Shown: one piece after another, positions 43,315 through 54,800 of the stretch
How positions within the stretch are numbered: the stretch's first letter is position 1
Layout of the letters: each line of letters opens with the position of its first letter
Assembly (NCBI GenBank): GCA_003327425.1
Contig: QOQW01000002.1
Span: 124,001-188,000, forward strand
Length of the DNA stretch: 64,000 nucleotides
Direction of reading: 5' to 3'
Source: Candidatus Ozemibacter sibiricus
Lineage (GTDB): Bacteria > Muiribacteriota > Ozemobacteria > Ozemobacterales > Ozemobacteraceae
Notes under the pieces: model-generated
What the model saw: the letters and a program-made list of their open reading frames with translations, nothing else
The model's database searches: none
Told to the model about the DNA's origin: nothing
Made by a program: the position numbers and the translations under genes

Positions 43315-44758
43315 CTGGACGCACGAGGAGCTGGCTATCGGCACGGGCGGCACCTGGGTCACCGACGCTCGCCCCAGCGCCACCGGGTTTTCCATCGATA
43401 CGCGCACGCTCGCTCCCGGCGACGCCTTCTTCGCCATCCGGGGGGAACGCTTCGACGGGCACGATTTTCTGCCTCAGGCGGTGCAAAAAGGGGCCAGCGT
43501 CCTGATTGGCTCCCGGTTTCCCGCTTCCTTGCTTGCCATGAAACCAACAGTGGAAGAAATCTTGCCCACCCTCGATGGCCGGTCGCCACCTGCCCTGCCA
43601 GAACCCCCAGGATTCCTGCAAGTCGATGACCCGCTGCTGGCCCTCCAGCGCCTGGCCCGCTTCCATCGGGCCCGGCACCCCGGGCTGTTCCTCGGCGTGA
43701 CCGGCAGCAACGGCAAGACCACGACCAAAGAGATGCTGCGCCATCTGTTTTCCAGCGTGGCCGAAACCCGCGCGACCTCGGGCAATCTCAACAACCACAT
43801 CGGCCTGCCGCTCGAACTGGTGCGTCTTCCCCTTTCCACGCGGGTGGCAGTCATCGAAATGGGCATGAACCATGCCGGGGAGATCCGCTTCCTGGCGAGC
43901 TTGGCGCGGCCCACCGCTGCCGTGATCACCAACATCGGACCGGCGCATATCGGCAACCTCGGCTCACTAGAAAACATCGCCCACGCCAAGGCCGAGATCC
44001 TGGAGGAGCTCCCCCCCTCGGGAACCGCCGTCGTCGATGGCGACAGCAAGTTCCTGCCTATATTCCGAGCGGCCACGCGCGCCCGGGTGGCGACCTTCGG
44101 CGTCGGTCCCGATTGCGACCTGCGAGCCTTGGACCTGACCAGCGGCCCAGACGGCAGCCGAATGCGGGTTGCCTGGCATGGCCAAGAGGCAGAAGTGCAC
44201 CTGTCCTTGCTGGGTCGCCATAATGCCCTGAACGCCCTGGCTGCCCTGGCCCTGTTCGTCAGTCAAGGACATGATCTGGCCACCGGCGCCGCCCGCTTGG
44301 CCAGGTTCGCCCCGGTGGGAGCCCGCATGGAATCGCATGTAATCGAGGGGCGTCGAATCATTCTCGATTGTTACAATGCCAACCCCGCGTCGATGGCGCA
44401 GGCGATCGAATTCTTGCGACAATGCCCCGGCCAGCGTCTGGCGGTGCTGGGTGACATGCGGGAACTGGGCGCCGACACGGCGCGGTTCCATACCGAGCTG
44501 GGTGCCCAGGTGGCTCGGGCCGGCATCGATCGTCTGATCGCCGTCGGTCACGATGCGGCCGCGATCGCCGAGGGGGCCCGGCAGGCCGGAATGCCGCACG
44601 AGAGCATCCACCATTGCGAAGATACCATCCAGGCGATACGGCTGTTGCCGAATCTGCTGACGGCGGGTCAGACCGTGCTGCTGAAAGCCAGCCGGGGCAT
44701 GCACTTCGAGACCATCGTCAAGGCCCTGTGGCCGACGCTTCCCGTGGACCTGCATTGA
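43307..44758 (+). CDS. murF: UDP-MurNAc-tripeptide:D-Ala-D-Ala ligase
   Basis: 483 residues. ATP-binding GVTGSNGKTTTKEM, MGMNHAGEI and the Mur-ligase C-terminal domain with DCYNANPASM and GDMRELG, all diagnostic for MurF, which adds D-Ala-D-Ala to complete the cytoplasmic pentapeptide precursor. The ATG at 43307 has GGAGGG upstream and overlaps the murE stop by 8 bases; 14 codons of earlier frame lie inside murE. mraY follows after 66 bases or less. Confidence 0.94.
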   Translation: MLDWTHEELAIGTGGTWVTDARPSATGFSIDTRTLAPGDAFFAIRGERFDGHDFLPQAVQKGASVLIGSRFPASLLAMKPTVEEILPTLDGRSPPALPEPPGFLQVDDPLLALQRLARFHRARHPGLFLGVTGSNGKTTTKEMLRHLFSSVAETRATSGNLNNHIGLPLELVRLPLSTRVAVIEMGMNHAGEIRFLASLARPTAAVITNIGPAHIGNLGSLENIAHAKAEILEELPPSGTAVVDGDSKFLPIFRAATRARVATFGVGPDCDLRALDLTSGPDGSRMRVAWHGQEAEVHLSLLGRHNALNALAALALFVSQGHDLATGAARLARFAPVGARMESHVIEGRRIILDCYNANPASMAQAIEFLRQCPGQRLAVLGDMRELGADTARFHTELGAQVARAGIDRLIAVGHDAAAIAEGARQAGMPHESIHHCEDTIQAIRLLPNLLTAGQTVLLKASRGMHFETIVKALWPTLPVDLH

Positions 44759-44776
44759 CCCTCATTCCGACGACTC

Positions 44777-44782
44777 AGGAGG
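44777..44782 (+). promoter_or_regulatory. Strong ribosome-binding site without a standard start codon at normal spacing
   Basis: AGGAGG followed six bases later by ACG at 44789, which is in frame with mraY. The first GTG in frame is 44825, 42 bases downstream of the site and without a good site of its own. Either translation starts at ACG or another near-cognate codon, or the GTG is used weakly. Confidence 0.5.
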
Positions 44783-44824
44783 CCTTCTACGCTTAGCGCC
44801 ATCATTCCAGCCCTGTCGATCAGG

Positions 44825-45895
44825 GTGTTGCTGTCCGTCCTCACGTCCTTCGTCCTGGCTCTCATCATCGGGCCTCGCGTGATCGCCAACCTGAAGCAGC
44901 GGCAGATCGGCCAGACCATTCGGGAGGAGGGCGTCCAGGAGCACAAGAAGAAAGCCGGCGTGCCCACCATGGGCGGGCTCATCTTCCTCGTGCCCATGGT
45001 CATCACCATTCTGACCTATGCCAGCCTCAATGCCTACGTCGGCCTGGCTCTGCTGTTGGGATTGGGCATGGGCTTGCTGGGCATGATGGATGACCTGACC
45101 AAAGTCATCAAGGCCAGATCGTTGGGCCTGACTCCTCGCCAGAAATTGGCTGGCCAGATCGTGCTCGGCCTGGTCGCCGCACTGGTGCTGCGCTACCTGC
45201 CGGGATTGCGCCAGGAATTGCCCCTGCCCGCCAGCGCCAGCGGCGGCAACCTGCTGCTGCCTCCCAGTTTCATCCAGGTGCCGATCTGGGGAGTTGTCGA
45301 TGTGGGCCTGCTCTACCTGCCCTTCGTCACCTTCGTGGTCGTGGCCTTCACCAACGCCGTCAACCTGACCGACGGTCTGGATGGACTGGCGGCCGGAACG
45401 GTCGGGGTGAGCGTTCTGCCGTTTCTGGTCATCGCCTGGGTGACCGGTCACCTCGTCTTCGCCCGCCATCTCGGGGTGGCCTTTGTGCCAGGGGCAAGCG
45501 AACTGGCCATCGTCTGCGCCTCGTTGTTCGGGGGATGCCTGGGATTCTTATGGTTCAACGCCCATCCCGCCGAGGTGTTCATGGGCGATACGGGCTCGAT
45601 GGCTCTCGGTGGCACGGTGGCGGCTCTGGCCATCGGCACCCGCACCGAGCTTTTCTCGGTGGTCATCGGTGGGCTGTTCGTCATCGAGGCGCTATCAGTG
45701 ATCCTGCAGGTCAGCTATTTCAAATGGACCCACGGGCAGCGAATCTTCCGCATGAGTCCGATCCATCATCATTTCGAGTTGACCGGCTGGCCGGAAGAGA
45801 AGGTGGTGATCCGGTTCTGGATCATCAATCTGATGCTGGCCCTCACGGGGCTCGCCCTGTTCGCCAGCCGGCTCTTCTCGGGGCCCCAGGGCTGA
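44825..45895 (+). CDS. mraY: Phospho-N-acetylmuramoyl-pentapeptide transferase
   Basis: 356 residues from the GTG. Ten or so membrane helices, with the family's KKAGVPTMGGL, the catalytic DD in MMDDLTK, NLTDGLDGLAAG, FMGDTGSMALGG and the SPIHHHFEL loop. MraY moves phospho-MurNAc-pentapeptide onto undecaprenyl phosphate, giving lipid I. The start is uncertain: a perfect AGGAGG at 44777-44782 points to the in-frame ACG at 44789, which would add 12 residues before the first helix. It is the last gene of the cluster; murD, ftsW and murG, which usually follow, are missing. Confidence 0.92.
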   Translation: MLLSVLTSFVLALIIGPRVIANLKQRQIGQTIREEGVQEHKKKAGVPTMGGLIFLVPMVITILTYASLNAYVGLALLLGLGMGLLGMMDDLTKVIKARSLGLTPRQKLAGQIVLGLVAALVLRYLPGLRQELPLPASASGGNLLLPPSFIQVPIWGVVDVGLLYLPFVTFVVVAFTNAVNLTDGLDGLAAGTVGVSVLPFLVIAWVTGHLVFARHLGVAFVPGASELAIVCASLFGGCLGFLWFNAHPAEVFMGDTGSMALGGTVAALAIGTRTELFSVVIGGLFVIEALSVILQVSYFKWTHGQRIFRMSPIHHHFELTGWPEEKVVIRFWIINLMLALTGLALFASRLFSGPQG

Positions 45896-45954
45896 TCTAC
45901 GCTCGCTTCCCGAACGGCACTCACGATCTGAGCAGGGGCTTTTGATTCAGAATG

Positions 45955-45976
45955 AAAAAACCCGGCACCTGCCGGG
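45955..45976 (-). terminator. Rho-independent terminator of the DUF4382-like gene
   Basis: Reverse strand: CCCGGC, AGGT loop, GCCGGG, then TTTTTT. It lies 46 bases past that gene's stop. There is no T-tract on the forward strand, so mraY termination is not explained by it. Confidence 0.75.
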
Positions 45977-46021
45977 AAAAGCAATTGGGATGTTTGGATG
46001 TAGAACAGGTCTTCAGAAAGC

Positions 46022-47437
46022 TTACCGGTAGTAGATGGTCATCTGGATATTGGACAACTGGAGATCGGCGAGAGAGAGATTCTTGGCAGCCAAGTAGTAG
46101 AAACTGCTGGGGTTGTTGCGGACATAGTCGGTGACATTGACCACGTAGCGGGTCGCCGGAGTGGTGGAATAGTATTCCCCGATGAACTGACCCAGGGTCG
46201 CATTGTTGCCGACCCACCACCCACCGAGGTTCGTGATGATCTGGACCTGCTGCGAGGAACTGAGGAAAGTGTGGAAGCGGCCGATCCCTGGAGCATGGTA
46301 GGCGGCCTCGAACGCCAATTCGACCTTGGTGAACGCCAGACTGACGAAATCGATGGTGACCGGAGTCTCGAGGGCGACTTCCCCATAAAGGCCTTTGGCG
46401 TCAGCTAGAGGATAGCGCTCGGAGAACCATCCCGTGTTGGCAACTGAGCTCTGAATGACCGCGGGGTTCATTTCTGCCTGAACCTCGCTTACTTGACCGA
46501 CCGCCACCTCGACCGTAAAGGATTTATCTAGATAATCGGGATGGGCAAGGGAGAGGGAATAGTTGCCAGGAGGGAGGTCTTTGAAGGAGAAGGTACCGGC
46601 GGCGTCGGTGGTCGCCGACTGGGTGACCGGACCAGTCAAAGCGACCATCACCCCTGAAAGTGGAGTCTTTTTCACGTAGTCCCCGACCGAACCAGAAATG
46701 TCACCAGTGGTAACGGCCGGGGGAGAGGACCGGGGAACCAGGGTAGAGGAAATACGGACGATCGGGATGAGAATGAACTGAGGATCTTTATGTTTACCTC
46801 TCTCTCTAACCAATGTATGCATGAATTTGATGGTCAGTTCAGTGTCATAACCATCTTTGATTTCGAATTTTCCAAGGAATCGAATGCGATTCGAAGGAAT
46901 TTTTACAGGATAAGATTTTCCTGATTCGACCACACGACCGCTTTCAACTCGGAATTCGAGGTAGTTATAAGACCCTGGGGGGAGTTCCAATTCGGCCAAC
47001 AAGAGAGAAAGAGCCTCGGGCGATTTCAGATCGATTTCTTTCGGGGGGAGAGGGACGGGGAAAGGTTTCCCGGAAACTTGCTTGACCTTGGCATCTTTCA
47101 GCACCAAATACAAGTTATCGACGGATTTGCAATGGAACCTCAATCGGAATCGCCCACCGAGGAGACGGCCAAGCCCTTCTTTCGCCTTTAGCCGGCATTG
47201 ATGGGGAGGAGCGGCATAGGAATACTTCCTGGCCGGGACACTAGGCAAGCCTGATTTGGCCATCACTTTAGCCCCGGCCACCTCCGCTGGTACCGCTTCG
47301 GCCAGGAGCACGCTTTCTTCCTGCATAGTAGGATTCACCGCCAGGGGATTGCCCCCGCCACTGGTGAAACAACCAGCGACAAAGGGCAGCACGACCAGAG
47401 TTGCCAACAGGATGGCGCTTCTGCTAGTGTACCTCAT
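46022..47437 (-). CDS. DUF4382-like lipoprotein with carboxypeptidase-regulatory domain
   Basis: 471 residues. A lipoprotein signal with lipobox LPFVAGC (Cys near residue 22) predicts membrane anchoring. Residues ~85-240 resemble DUF4382 (VDNLYLVLKDAKV, PPGSYNYLEFRVES); ~245-330 is a CarboxypepD_reg-like beta-sandwich (GDISGSVGDYV ... GTFSFKDLPPGNYSL); the last ~140 residues are beta-rich and resemble a DNRLRE-type module. No enzyme motif is seen, so it is probably a surface or periplasmic structural/adhesion protein. The ATG at 47437 has GGGAGG upstream; 40 earlier codons were rejected. Its 5' half is lower in G+C than the neighbourhood. Divergent from the giant protein gene. Confidence 0.7.
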   Translation of the reverse strand: MRYTSRSAILLATLVVLPFVAGCFTSGGGNPLAVNPTMQEESVLLAEAVPAEVAGAKVMAKSGLPSVPARKYSYAAPPHQCRLKAKEGLGRLLGGRFRLRFHCKSVDNLYLVLKDAKVKQVSGKPFPVPLPPKEIDLKSPEALSLLLAELELPPGSYNYLEFRVESGRVVESGKSYPVKIPSNRIRFLGKFEIKDGYDTELTIKFMHTLVRERGKHKDPQFILIPIVRISSTLVPRSSPPAVTTGDISGSVGDYVKKTPLSGVMVALTGPVTQSATTDAAGTFSFKDLPPGNYSLSLAHPDYLDKSFTVEVAVGQVSEVQAEMNPAVIQSSVANTGWFSERYPLADAKGLYGEVALETPVTIDFVSLAFTKVELAFEAAYHAPGIGRFHTFLSSSQQVQIITNLGGWWVGNNATLGQFIGEYYSTTPATRYVVNVTDYVRNNPSSFYYLAAKNLSLADLQLSNIQMTIYYR

Positions 47438-48880
47438 GATCTGGCCTCCCCAGGTGGTGAAATGATGGCTTGGCAAGCTGGAAATTGCAAGAACCGTACC
47501 CAGCTGGCGTCGGCGCCTCTGGCCGCTGAAAGCCTTTATTGATGAGGGTTTTTGCACACCCGCACGGTTCTCTGGGCGGCCGCGTAGGGATAATTTCCCT
47601 GCTCCTAATTTCCGTGTTAGGGATTTTTTCCCCGGCTGTTCGGGGAGAGAAGGTGGTTACCTATGCCACCTCCTCCAGTGACCTTCTCGTAGCCTCTTTC
47701 ACCCTGTCCTCCGTCCCCGAATTTCAAGGACGACGGGTGTTCATCGACAAACTGACATTCAACGCTTCAGGGGCATTCTTCACTCTCACTCCCGTTCCCG
47801 CGTCTACGACCCCATACCCACCCTGGATCGAGCGGTACCCTATTGATGCCCCCTGGGCAGCAGCGGTGACCTCGACCACGACGAATCTTAGCCACCTAAC
47901 CCCTATGCAGATGGGCCAGGTTCCCGAAGATTCGGCAATGGTTGCCCTGCGGGGACGCTTTATTATTTCCCGGAATGATTTTTTGACCAATGAAATCTGG
48001 GTCACCATTTTTTCTGATCAATCGAAGCTTTTCGAAGGCCCCTCCGAATATTCATTTAAAGCATCTCCCGGCCCGGTGGGAAACATTCTCCCACATGCTC
48101 TGGTCATCACAAAAACCCGCTGTTATCTTCTCTGGCATGCTCCTGGGCAGCAAATCAAGGGGTGTTTTTTCTCCCACCCTTCAGCGATTACCCAATTTGA
48201 TCTAGGAGTGACCGACGCTTCGGCGTTATATGGAGTAACAGGGATTTCTGCAACAGACGGATGGAATGAATGGGTGGTCGTCGGTTATCCCAAGACAGAC
48301 AATGATCTAGCAATAAGGGCCTTCCCTGCAACCGATTCCATTCTAGCCAACGGCTCTCCGCCAGGAAGAACAGATTCCCCTCTCATTCCTGTCGCGACTT
48401 TGACTTGCAGCAAGGTCGTCATGGTCCAGAATCCTCGCACTCGACAGGTTTTCGTGGGATATACCAATCCCACCAATCAATTTGAAAGCTATGTTGCCAC
48501 CTTTTCACCTACAGGGATCCTCACTCCCACAGAAGGTCCAACATTGATCAGCCTATCTGGCTCTCCCACGCCTTCCAATTCCACCCTTGAACTCGCCGGA
48601 TGTACGAATTTCGAGACGTTCCTGGCCATCAACCGGGGGACAAGCCTAACCGGATTCAGCCGGCGAAGCACTTTCGAATTCGTTCGTACCTTTCCTGGCG
48701 ATACCCCCTATCCGTCTTGCTTCCAATTCAAAACTGCTGGTCGGGATTATCTGGGGCTTCTCATTTTTGAAAACTTCAATCAGATGAGTTTCTTCCATCG
48801 GCCCCTCATCTATCCCTCCGCAGGAGCGTGGAATCCGCAAACCAAGGAAATCTATCTGGAAGGCCCGCCTTGGCCAGGCA
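46750..48880. other. Patch of lower G+C spanning two divergent gene starts
   Basis: Codon third positions and base composition change visibly; for example the 60 bases from 46861 hold 20 G or C, against 36 of 60 from 55561. The patch covers the 5' halves of the lipoprotein gene and of the giant repeat protein and their 104-base shared upstream region. It ends where the Big_5 repeats begin. No convincing promoter was found in the shared region. Confidence 0.6.
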
Positions 48881-51800
48881 CACCCGTCACCGTCGAAGTG
48901 ACCTTCCCTGAGCTGGCCACTGGACAATGCCAGGTTTCCGCCGCCAATGCGGCAGGTGGCATGATCGCCCTGGAGAACGCGGTCGGCGTGATCGCCAGTC
49001 AGAGCCTGGCCACGTTCACCCTGGCCTTCGATATGGACATGCGCCAGGCCTCGTATTCCGAATGGGTCGGGTCTTCCCCTGGCCACTTGATTCGACTGCT
49101 CGGCCCCGGCGACCAGCCGGCGTCCATCACCTACCGCAGCGGAACCGCTCGCACGATTTCGATCGGCTTGCTGGCCGACCTCGCCCTTGAGACGACGTAC
49201 AGATTTTCCATCGCCAGCGGTGTGATCACCCCCTCAGGCACCCAGCTCTGGGGGCCGGCCACCCTCTCTTTCACCACCCAAGCCGGGCAGACAAGCACCC
49301 TCGCCAGCGAAGTCGTGAGCCTGACCACGTTCAGCGATGCCGCACGAACCATCGTCATTCCCGATGGTTCTGAAATCAATGCCACCACGACGCTGTACTT
49401 CCGAATGTCCGCGCTCGATCCCGCACCCAACACGTTCGATGTAGCGACGTTAACGGTGTCTCGCAACGGATCACCCCTGGGAACTCTTCCCCTGGAGCAA
49501 CCCGTCATCGCCACCACCTCATTTTTCGGCACCACAACGACGTCGGTCCCCTGGGGGGGCAATCACACTCTGCGGTTCGAGACTGCCTCTCCGACCGTCG
49601 CCAATACGTTCACCGTGACCTTCCCAGGATTGGTTTCGCACACACCCGAACCCGGCTCGACCGGCGTTCGCCTCGACACACCGATCGTGCTGACCTTCAC
49701 CGAGGCGATGAGCCCTGCCACCATCAACTCAGGCACCATCAGGCTGCATCGCTCCGGCACGCCGGTCTCCTTCGTGGTTTCTTCGATCGTCGGAGCCACC
49801 GTGACGCTGCGACCTGACGATATCGAAACCAACCGACTGCGCCCCGAAACCACCTACACCCTCGAGGTCGGGAAATGGGTCACCGACCTGGTTGGCAATC
49901 CCTTCGTGCATTCGCCGGCCACGTATACGGCGACGTTCACAACGCAGGCCTCGCAGACACCGCCGCTCTCGATCTCGAGCGTGAGTTTGTTCGCCGATGC
50001 CGCCTTCACCCAACCGCTGGCCGCCGAGGCCGATTGGTTCGCCACCGGCACGGTCTACATCCAGATGGTGGGGGCGGATGGCGAACCGCTGACCCGCGAT
50101 TCGACCGTAGCCTCGATCAGCGGCAATACGTTCGTGACGTTGACCGAGATCGCTTCAGCTTCCGGCATTTATCGCGGATCGTACACGTTCGCGGGGTGGC
50201 CCGACCGGGTTCCTCTGCGGGTGCAATCGGTGGTGACCCCGACGGCCAGCCAGGCGCTGCTGATCACCTATCCGCGGTTGAGCCCGCAGGTTCCAGCGTC
50301 GGACAGCACCGATGTTCCCGTCGGCACCACCATCCGGATCCGAGCGGATGAGGAGCTGGCGGCCGGCACGGTGACCGGCACCGCCGCCCGCCTGTTGCTC
50401 GGGGGCACCCCGGTCAGCGCCACCGTCTCGTATGATGGCGGCGCGCGGGAAGTGGTCATCGATCCCACGGCCGATCTGGTCAGCGAGGGTGTGTATACCG
50501 TCCAGGTGGAAGGCGTGCGCGACACGTTCGACAATCCGCTTCTGCAGCCACTGGTCTTCACCTTCCAGGCCGCCGATGTCATCCGCCCGACCTTGGTGGG
50601 ACAGCTTCCGCCGGCGGGCGCGACCGGAGTCACCATCGACCAATGGATCCGGCTGACGTTCTCCGAGCCTATCTTGCCGGCATCAGTGAATGCCAGCCAT
50701 GTGCGGCTGTTGCGCAATGGCAGTCTGGCCTCTTTCATCCTGTCTACTTCCGGGGCCACGGTGACCATCGACCCCGATGATGCCCCCGACGGCGGCCTGC
50801 GCGTGGAAACGACGTATCGAGTCGAGGTCGGCCCCGGCGTCACCGATCTCAAGGGGAATCCCTTCTTCAACACCCCTGCCACCTACGCCACCATCTTCAG
50901 CACCCAAGATGCCCACACGCCTCCGCCAACCATCGATTCGTTCTCTCTCTATCGTGATCCGCTGCGCCTGTCGGGGTATCCGGCCAATGCCGCCATGCCG
51001 GGAACGGCGGCGGTGTATCTGAAAGTCACCGGCACCGACGGCGCCACACAGACCCGAGATGTGACGACCGCCACGTTGCGCCTGTCCTGGAGTGGAACAC
51101 CTATCACCATTCCATTGATGGAAACAGCTTCCAACTCAGGGGGACTCTATCACGGTGAATTCTTCCTCGCTTCGCTTCCGGTGTATGGATTTCCCAGCCC
51201 GGCCCCGCCCGCTCCGGTCGGCACCCTGAGCTGGATTCCCAACATCCAACCCGGGCTGGCCGCCACCTCGACCGTGCGCTTCCCCGCCTGGGTGCCTGCT
51301 GCCAGCCGCCTGGAAACCCTGGCAGGAACGACCCTGGCGAGCGGGGCCAGCGGCGTCCGCCTCGACACCACGATCGACCTCGGCTTCGATTCCGAGATCG
51401 ATATCGACTCGATCACCCCCACCGCCTTGCGTTTGACGACCGGCGGGGCGCCGGTGCCCTATTCCATCACCTGGGACGCGGGAGGAAGCCTGGTGACAGT
51501 GATCCCTGATGACTGGCTCCTGCCCGGCACCACGTATCAGATGGAAGGCCCGTATGCCGCCTCTGGACTGCGCAATCCTCAAGGGAACCCACTGGCGCAG
51601 CCCTTCGCCTTCACCTTCCAGACCCAGGCCTCGCAAACTCCGCCCGTGAGCATCCAGCGCGTCACCTTGTACAGCAACAGCGGATTCACGCCCGCCAGCC
51701 GTCTGGCAACTGGGGCCGATTATCCTGCAACCGGAACGGTCTACATCGAGATGGCCGGGGTCGATGGCTCGCCACTCACCGTCGATCGCACCATCGCCTC

Positions 51801-54800
51801 GCTGTCGACCGGCGTGCAAGTACCGCTGACGGAAACCGGGGCAGCGACCGGCCTGTTTCGGGGCAGCAGCTCGTTTGCGGGGTTGCCCGATCGCTTCGCC
51901 CTGACGGTGCAATCGCTGGTGTCCCCGACCGCCAGCCAGAGCCTGTTCGTGACCTATCCTCGACTGACGCCCCTCATTCCCGCTTCGGGTGCTTCGGCGG
52001 TCTCGGTGTTCACGACCGTGGTCATCGAAGCCGATGAGCCGCTTGATCCCGATTCCGTGTCGACCGCTGGAATCAGGATTCTGGCGGGGGGAAGTCCGGT
52101 GGCGGCCGGCTTGTCCTATGAGGCTGCGACCAGGCGCTTGATCCTGACGCCTGCCGCGGCGCTTCCCTATGCCACGACCCTGGTGGTGGTGGCCAGCGGA
52201 GTTCGCGACCTGGTCGGCAACCCCCAGGCCACGCGGTTGGCCTTCCAATTCACGACCCAGGCCACGTCGTTGCCCCCCACCACCATCACGGCGCTGCGGG
52301 TGGCCACTTCCCCGACCTATCTGCCCGCCCTGGCGCCCGACACGGCCGTCGGGCCCGGTCAGCCCCTCTACATCGAGGTCGAGGGGACCGACCGCTCGGC
52401 GACCACCGTCGATTATACCGATGTCGAGCTGCTTTCCGATCTGCGGCCAGATGTCGCCACGGCCACCCTCATCGAAGTCGGCGGCAACAGCGGGGTGTTT
52501 CGCGGCTCGCTGAACGCTTTTCCGGAAGAAGGGGCGAGACTGACCATCCGTTCGGTCACCGATCCGACCTATCGCCTCGACCTGCGAACGCTGGCCAGAC
52601 CGAGATTCGCAGTGCTCGATCCGGCCTCGGGGTCGAGCGATCTGCCGCTCGACACTTTGTTCACCATCACCACCACCAAGCCGGTCGATCCGGCCACCGC
52701 CCTGGGAGCGACCCTCTCCCTGGTCGACCAGACCGGCGAGGTAGTAGCGAGCGCCACCTGGGTGACACCGACCCGGTTGGTGGTGGAAGGAGCGCTGGCC
52801 ACCGCCAGCCCCGTCCACCTGGGTATCAGCGGATGGCGAGACACCGATGGGTTGGCGTTCCCCGATCTGCGGGCCGATTTCACGACGCGAGCCGCGTCGT
52901 TCTCCCGCCTGGAAGTATTCAGCGACGCCGCCTGGAGCGCGCCAGTCGCCTCGGGCAGCACGATCGAACCGGGGGTCACGCTGTGGGTCAGACTGACCGG
53001 CCGCGATCTGCGCACCCGTCAGATCGAAACCACCACGGTGCAAGTGCGTACCGGGCCGGCCAGCGCCCTCTCTTTCCCCCTTACCGAAACGGCGGGCGGC
53101 CGCTTCGAGGGCACCGTGACCGCGCCTACCCAAGCCGCCGTGGCGTTCGCCATCGTGCCGGTGGCGGCTCCCAGCCTGGCGCAGACCTTCCGAACGATGG
53201 AAGAGTTCGCCGTCACCTCGGTCACGCCAGCCAGCGGAGCGACCGGCGTGCCGGCCGACACCTGGCCGACCTGGACCTTCTCGCATCCGCTGACCCCGGC
53301 GTGGGATCCAACAGCCCCCGGAGGATGGTTCCAACTGACCAAGACCTTCTCGCCAGGCGGGTTGCCGCTGGGCGTTCCCGTGGAAGCCACCTACACCATC
53401 TCGCTCGATCGCCGGCAGGTCGAACTCCGGCCGTGGGCGATCATGGAACTGCTGGCCGAGTACGAGCTTCGGGTATCGGGAACCGTGCGAGACGAGCGCG
53501 ATCGTCTCCTGGGCACCCCCTTCATCACCCGATTCAGAGTGCAATCCCCGCCTCCGCCCCCACAAGAAGTCAGCGCCCTGCGCCATTATCGCGACGGCAC
53601 CTTCACCCGCACGACCGACCGGGTCGCGCCAGACGGAACCCTCTTCCTCGAAGTGGTCGCGCGAGATCAGTCGTTCTCGACCGTCGATACGACCCGCGTG
53701 CGCATCACCTCGTCCGACGGCAGCCTGCCGGGCAACGAATTTACCCTGGTTGAAACCAGCGCCAATTCAGGAATCTACCGCGGGGCCCTGCCGGTCCGGC
53801 TGCCGCTCGGCACGACGATTTCCATCCAGTCGCAAGGCCGGCCGATCTTCCTGATCACGGTGACGGTCGAGGCGCGGCCCCGGTTGATCGACATCACGCC
53901 GGCCTCGGGCGCCGCGGATCTGTACCTGGATCAAAGCATCGCTCTGACCTTCGACCAAGACATGGACCCGACGACCCTCGCCAGCGGCGTGCTGGTCACC
54001 GATGCCGCAGGTCTGCTCCTGCCGGTCACGCGCGCCCTCGGCCCCACCAATCGCGTCATCCGGGTGGCTCCGACGACCGCCTGGCCGATGGTAGCCCCGT
54101 TGCGGGTCGCCTTGACCGCCGACCTGTTCGGGGCGACCGGCATCGCCCCGGTTTCCACCGCCATCGGGTTCTCGACGCGGGCCCCGACGGCGGCCACGGT
54201 GGAAGCCCTCTCAGGCCTGCCCCCCCGATCGAATCAGGCGGTCAGCAGGTTGGGGGAAGCTCTGCCAGGGCCGCTCACCGTGGTCGCCACCACGACCGAT
54301 CTGTACCAGACGATTCCCGAAACGCGCCGGATCGAGCTGCACGTCGACGGCACCCTGACCACGCTCGATCTGGCTGAGGTGGCTACCCAGCCGGGCACCT
54401 TCCAGGGCACCGCGGTGCTGCCCGACACCCGTGGAGCCGCCGCCAGTCTGACCCTCGACTTCGCCGCCCGACCGGGGTTTCCCTTCACGATCGCCGCGCT
54501 GCCAGGTCTGCGCGGGGTGACGCCGGCCTCAGGCGCAACCGGCGTCGGGGAACTGCCGATCATCGAAGCCAGCTTCACCCGGCCGATTCCCCTGGAAGTG
54601 GCGGCTGGGGCGCTCGAACTCAGCGTGCGCGGCCAGGCGGCGCCGGTCAGATTGCTGACCAGCGGCGGCACGACCGCCACGCGCTTGCAATGGGAGCCCA
54701 CCAGTTCATTGCCTCCAGGGTCGGTGGTGCGCGCAACCTTCCGAGGGCTCGTCGATCAGCTGGGGCAACCGGTGACCGTGCCCGATACCATGTTCACCAT

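Noticed and set aside
46022-47557. Start of the DUF4382-like gene 40 codons upstream
   Set aside because: It would place charged sequence ahead of a clear lipoprotein signal; the ATG at 47437 has GGGAGG at the right distance.
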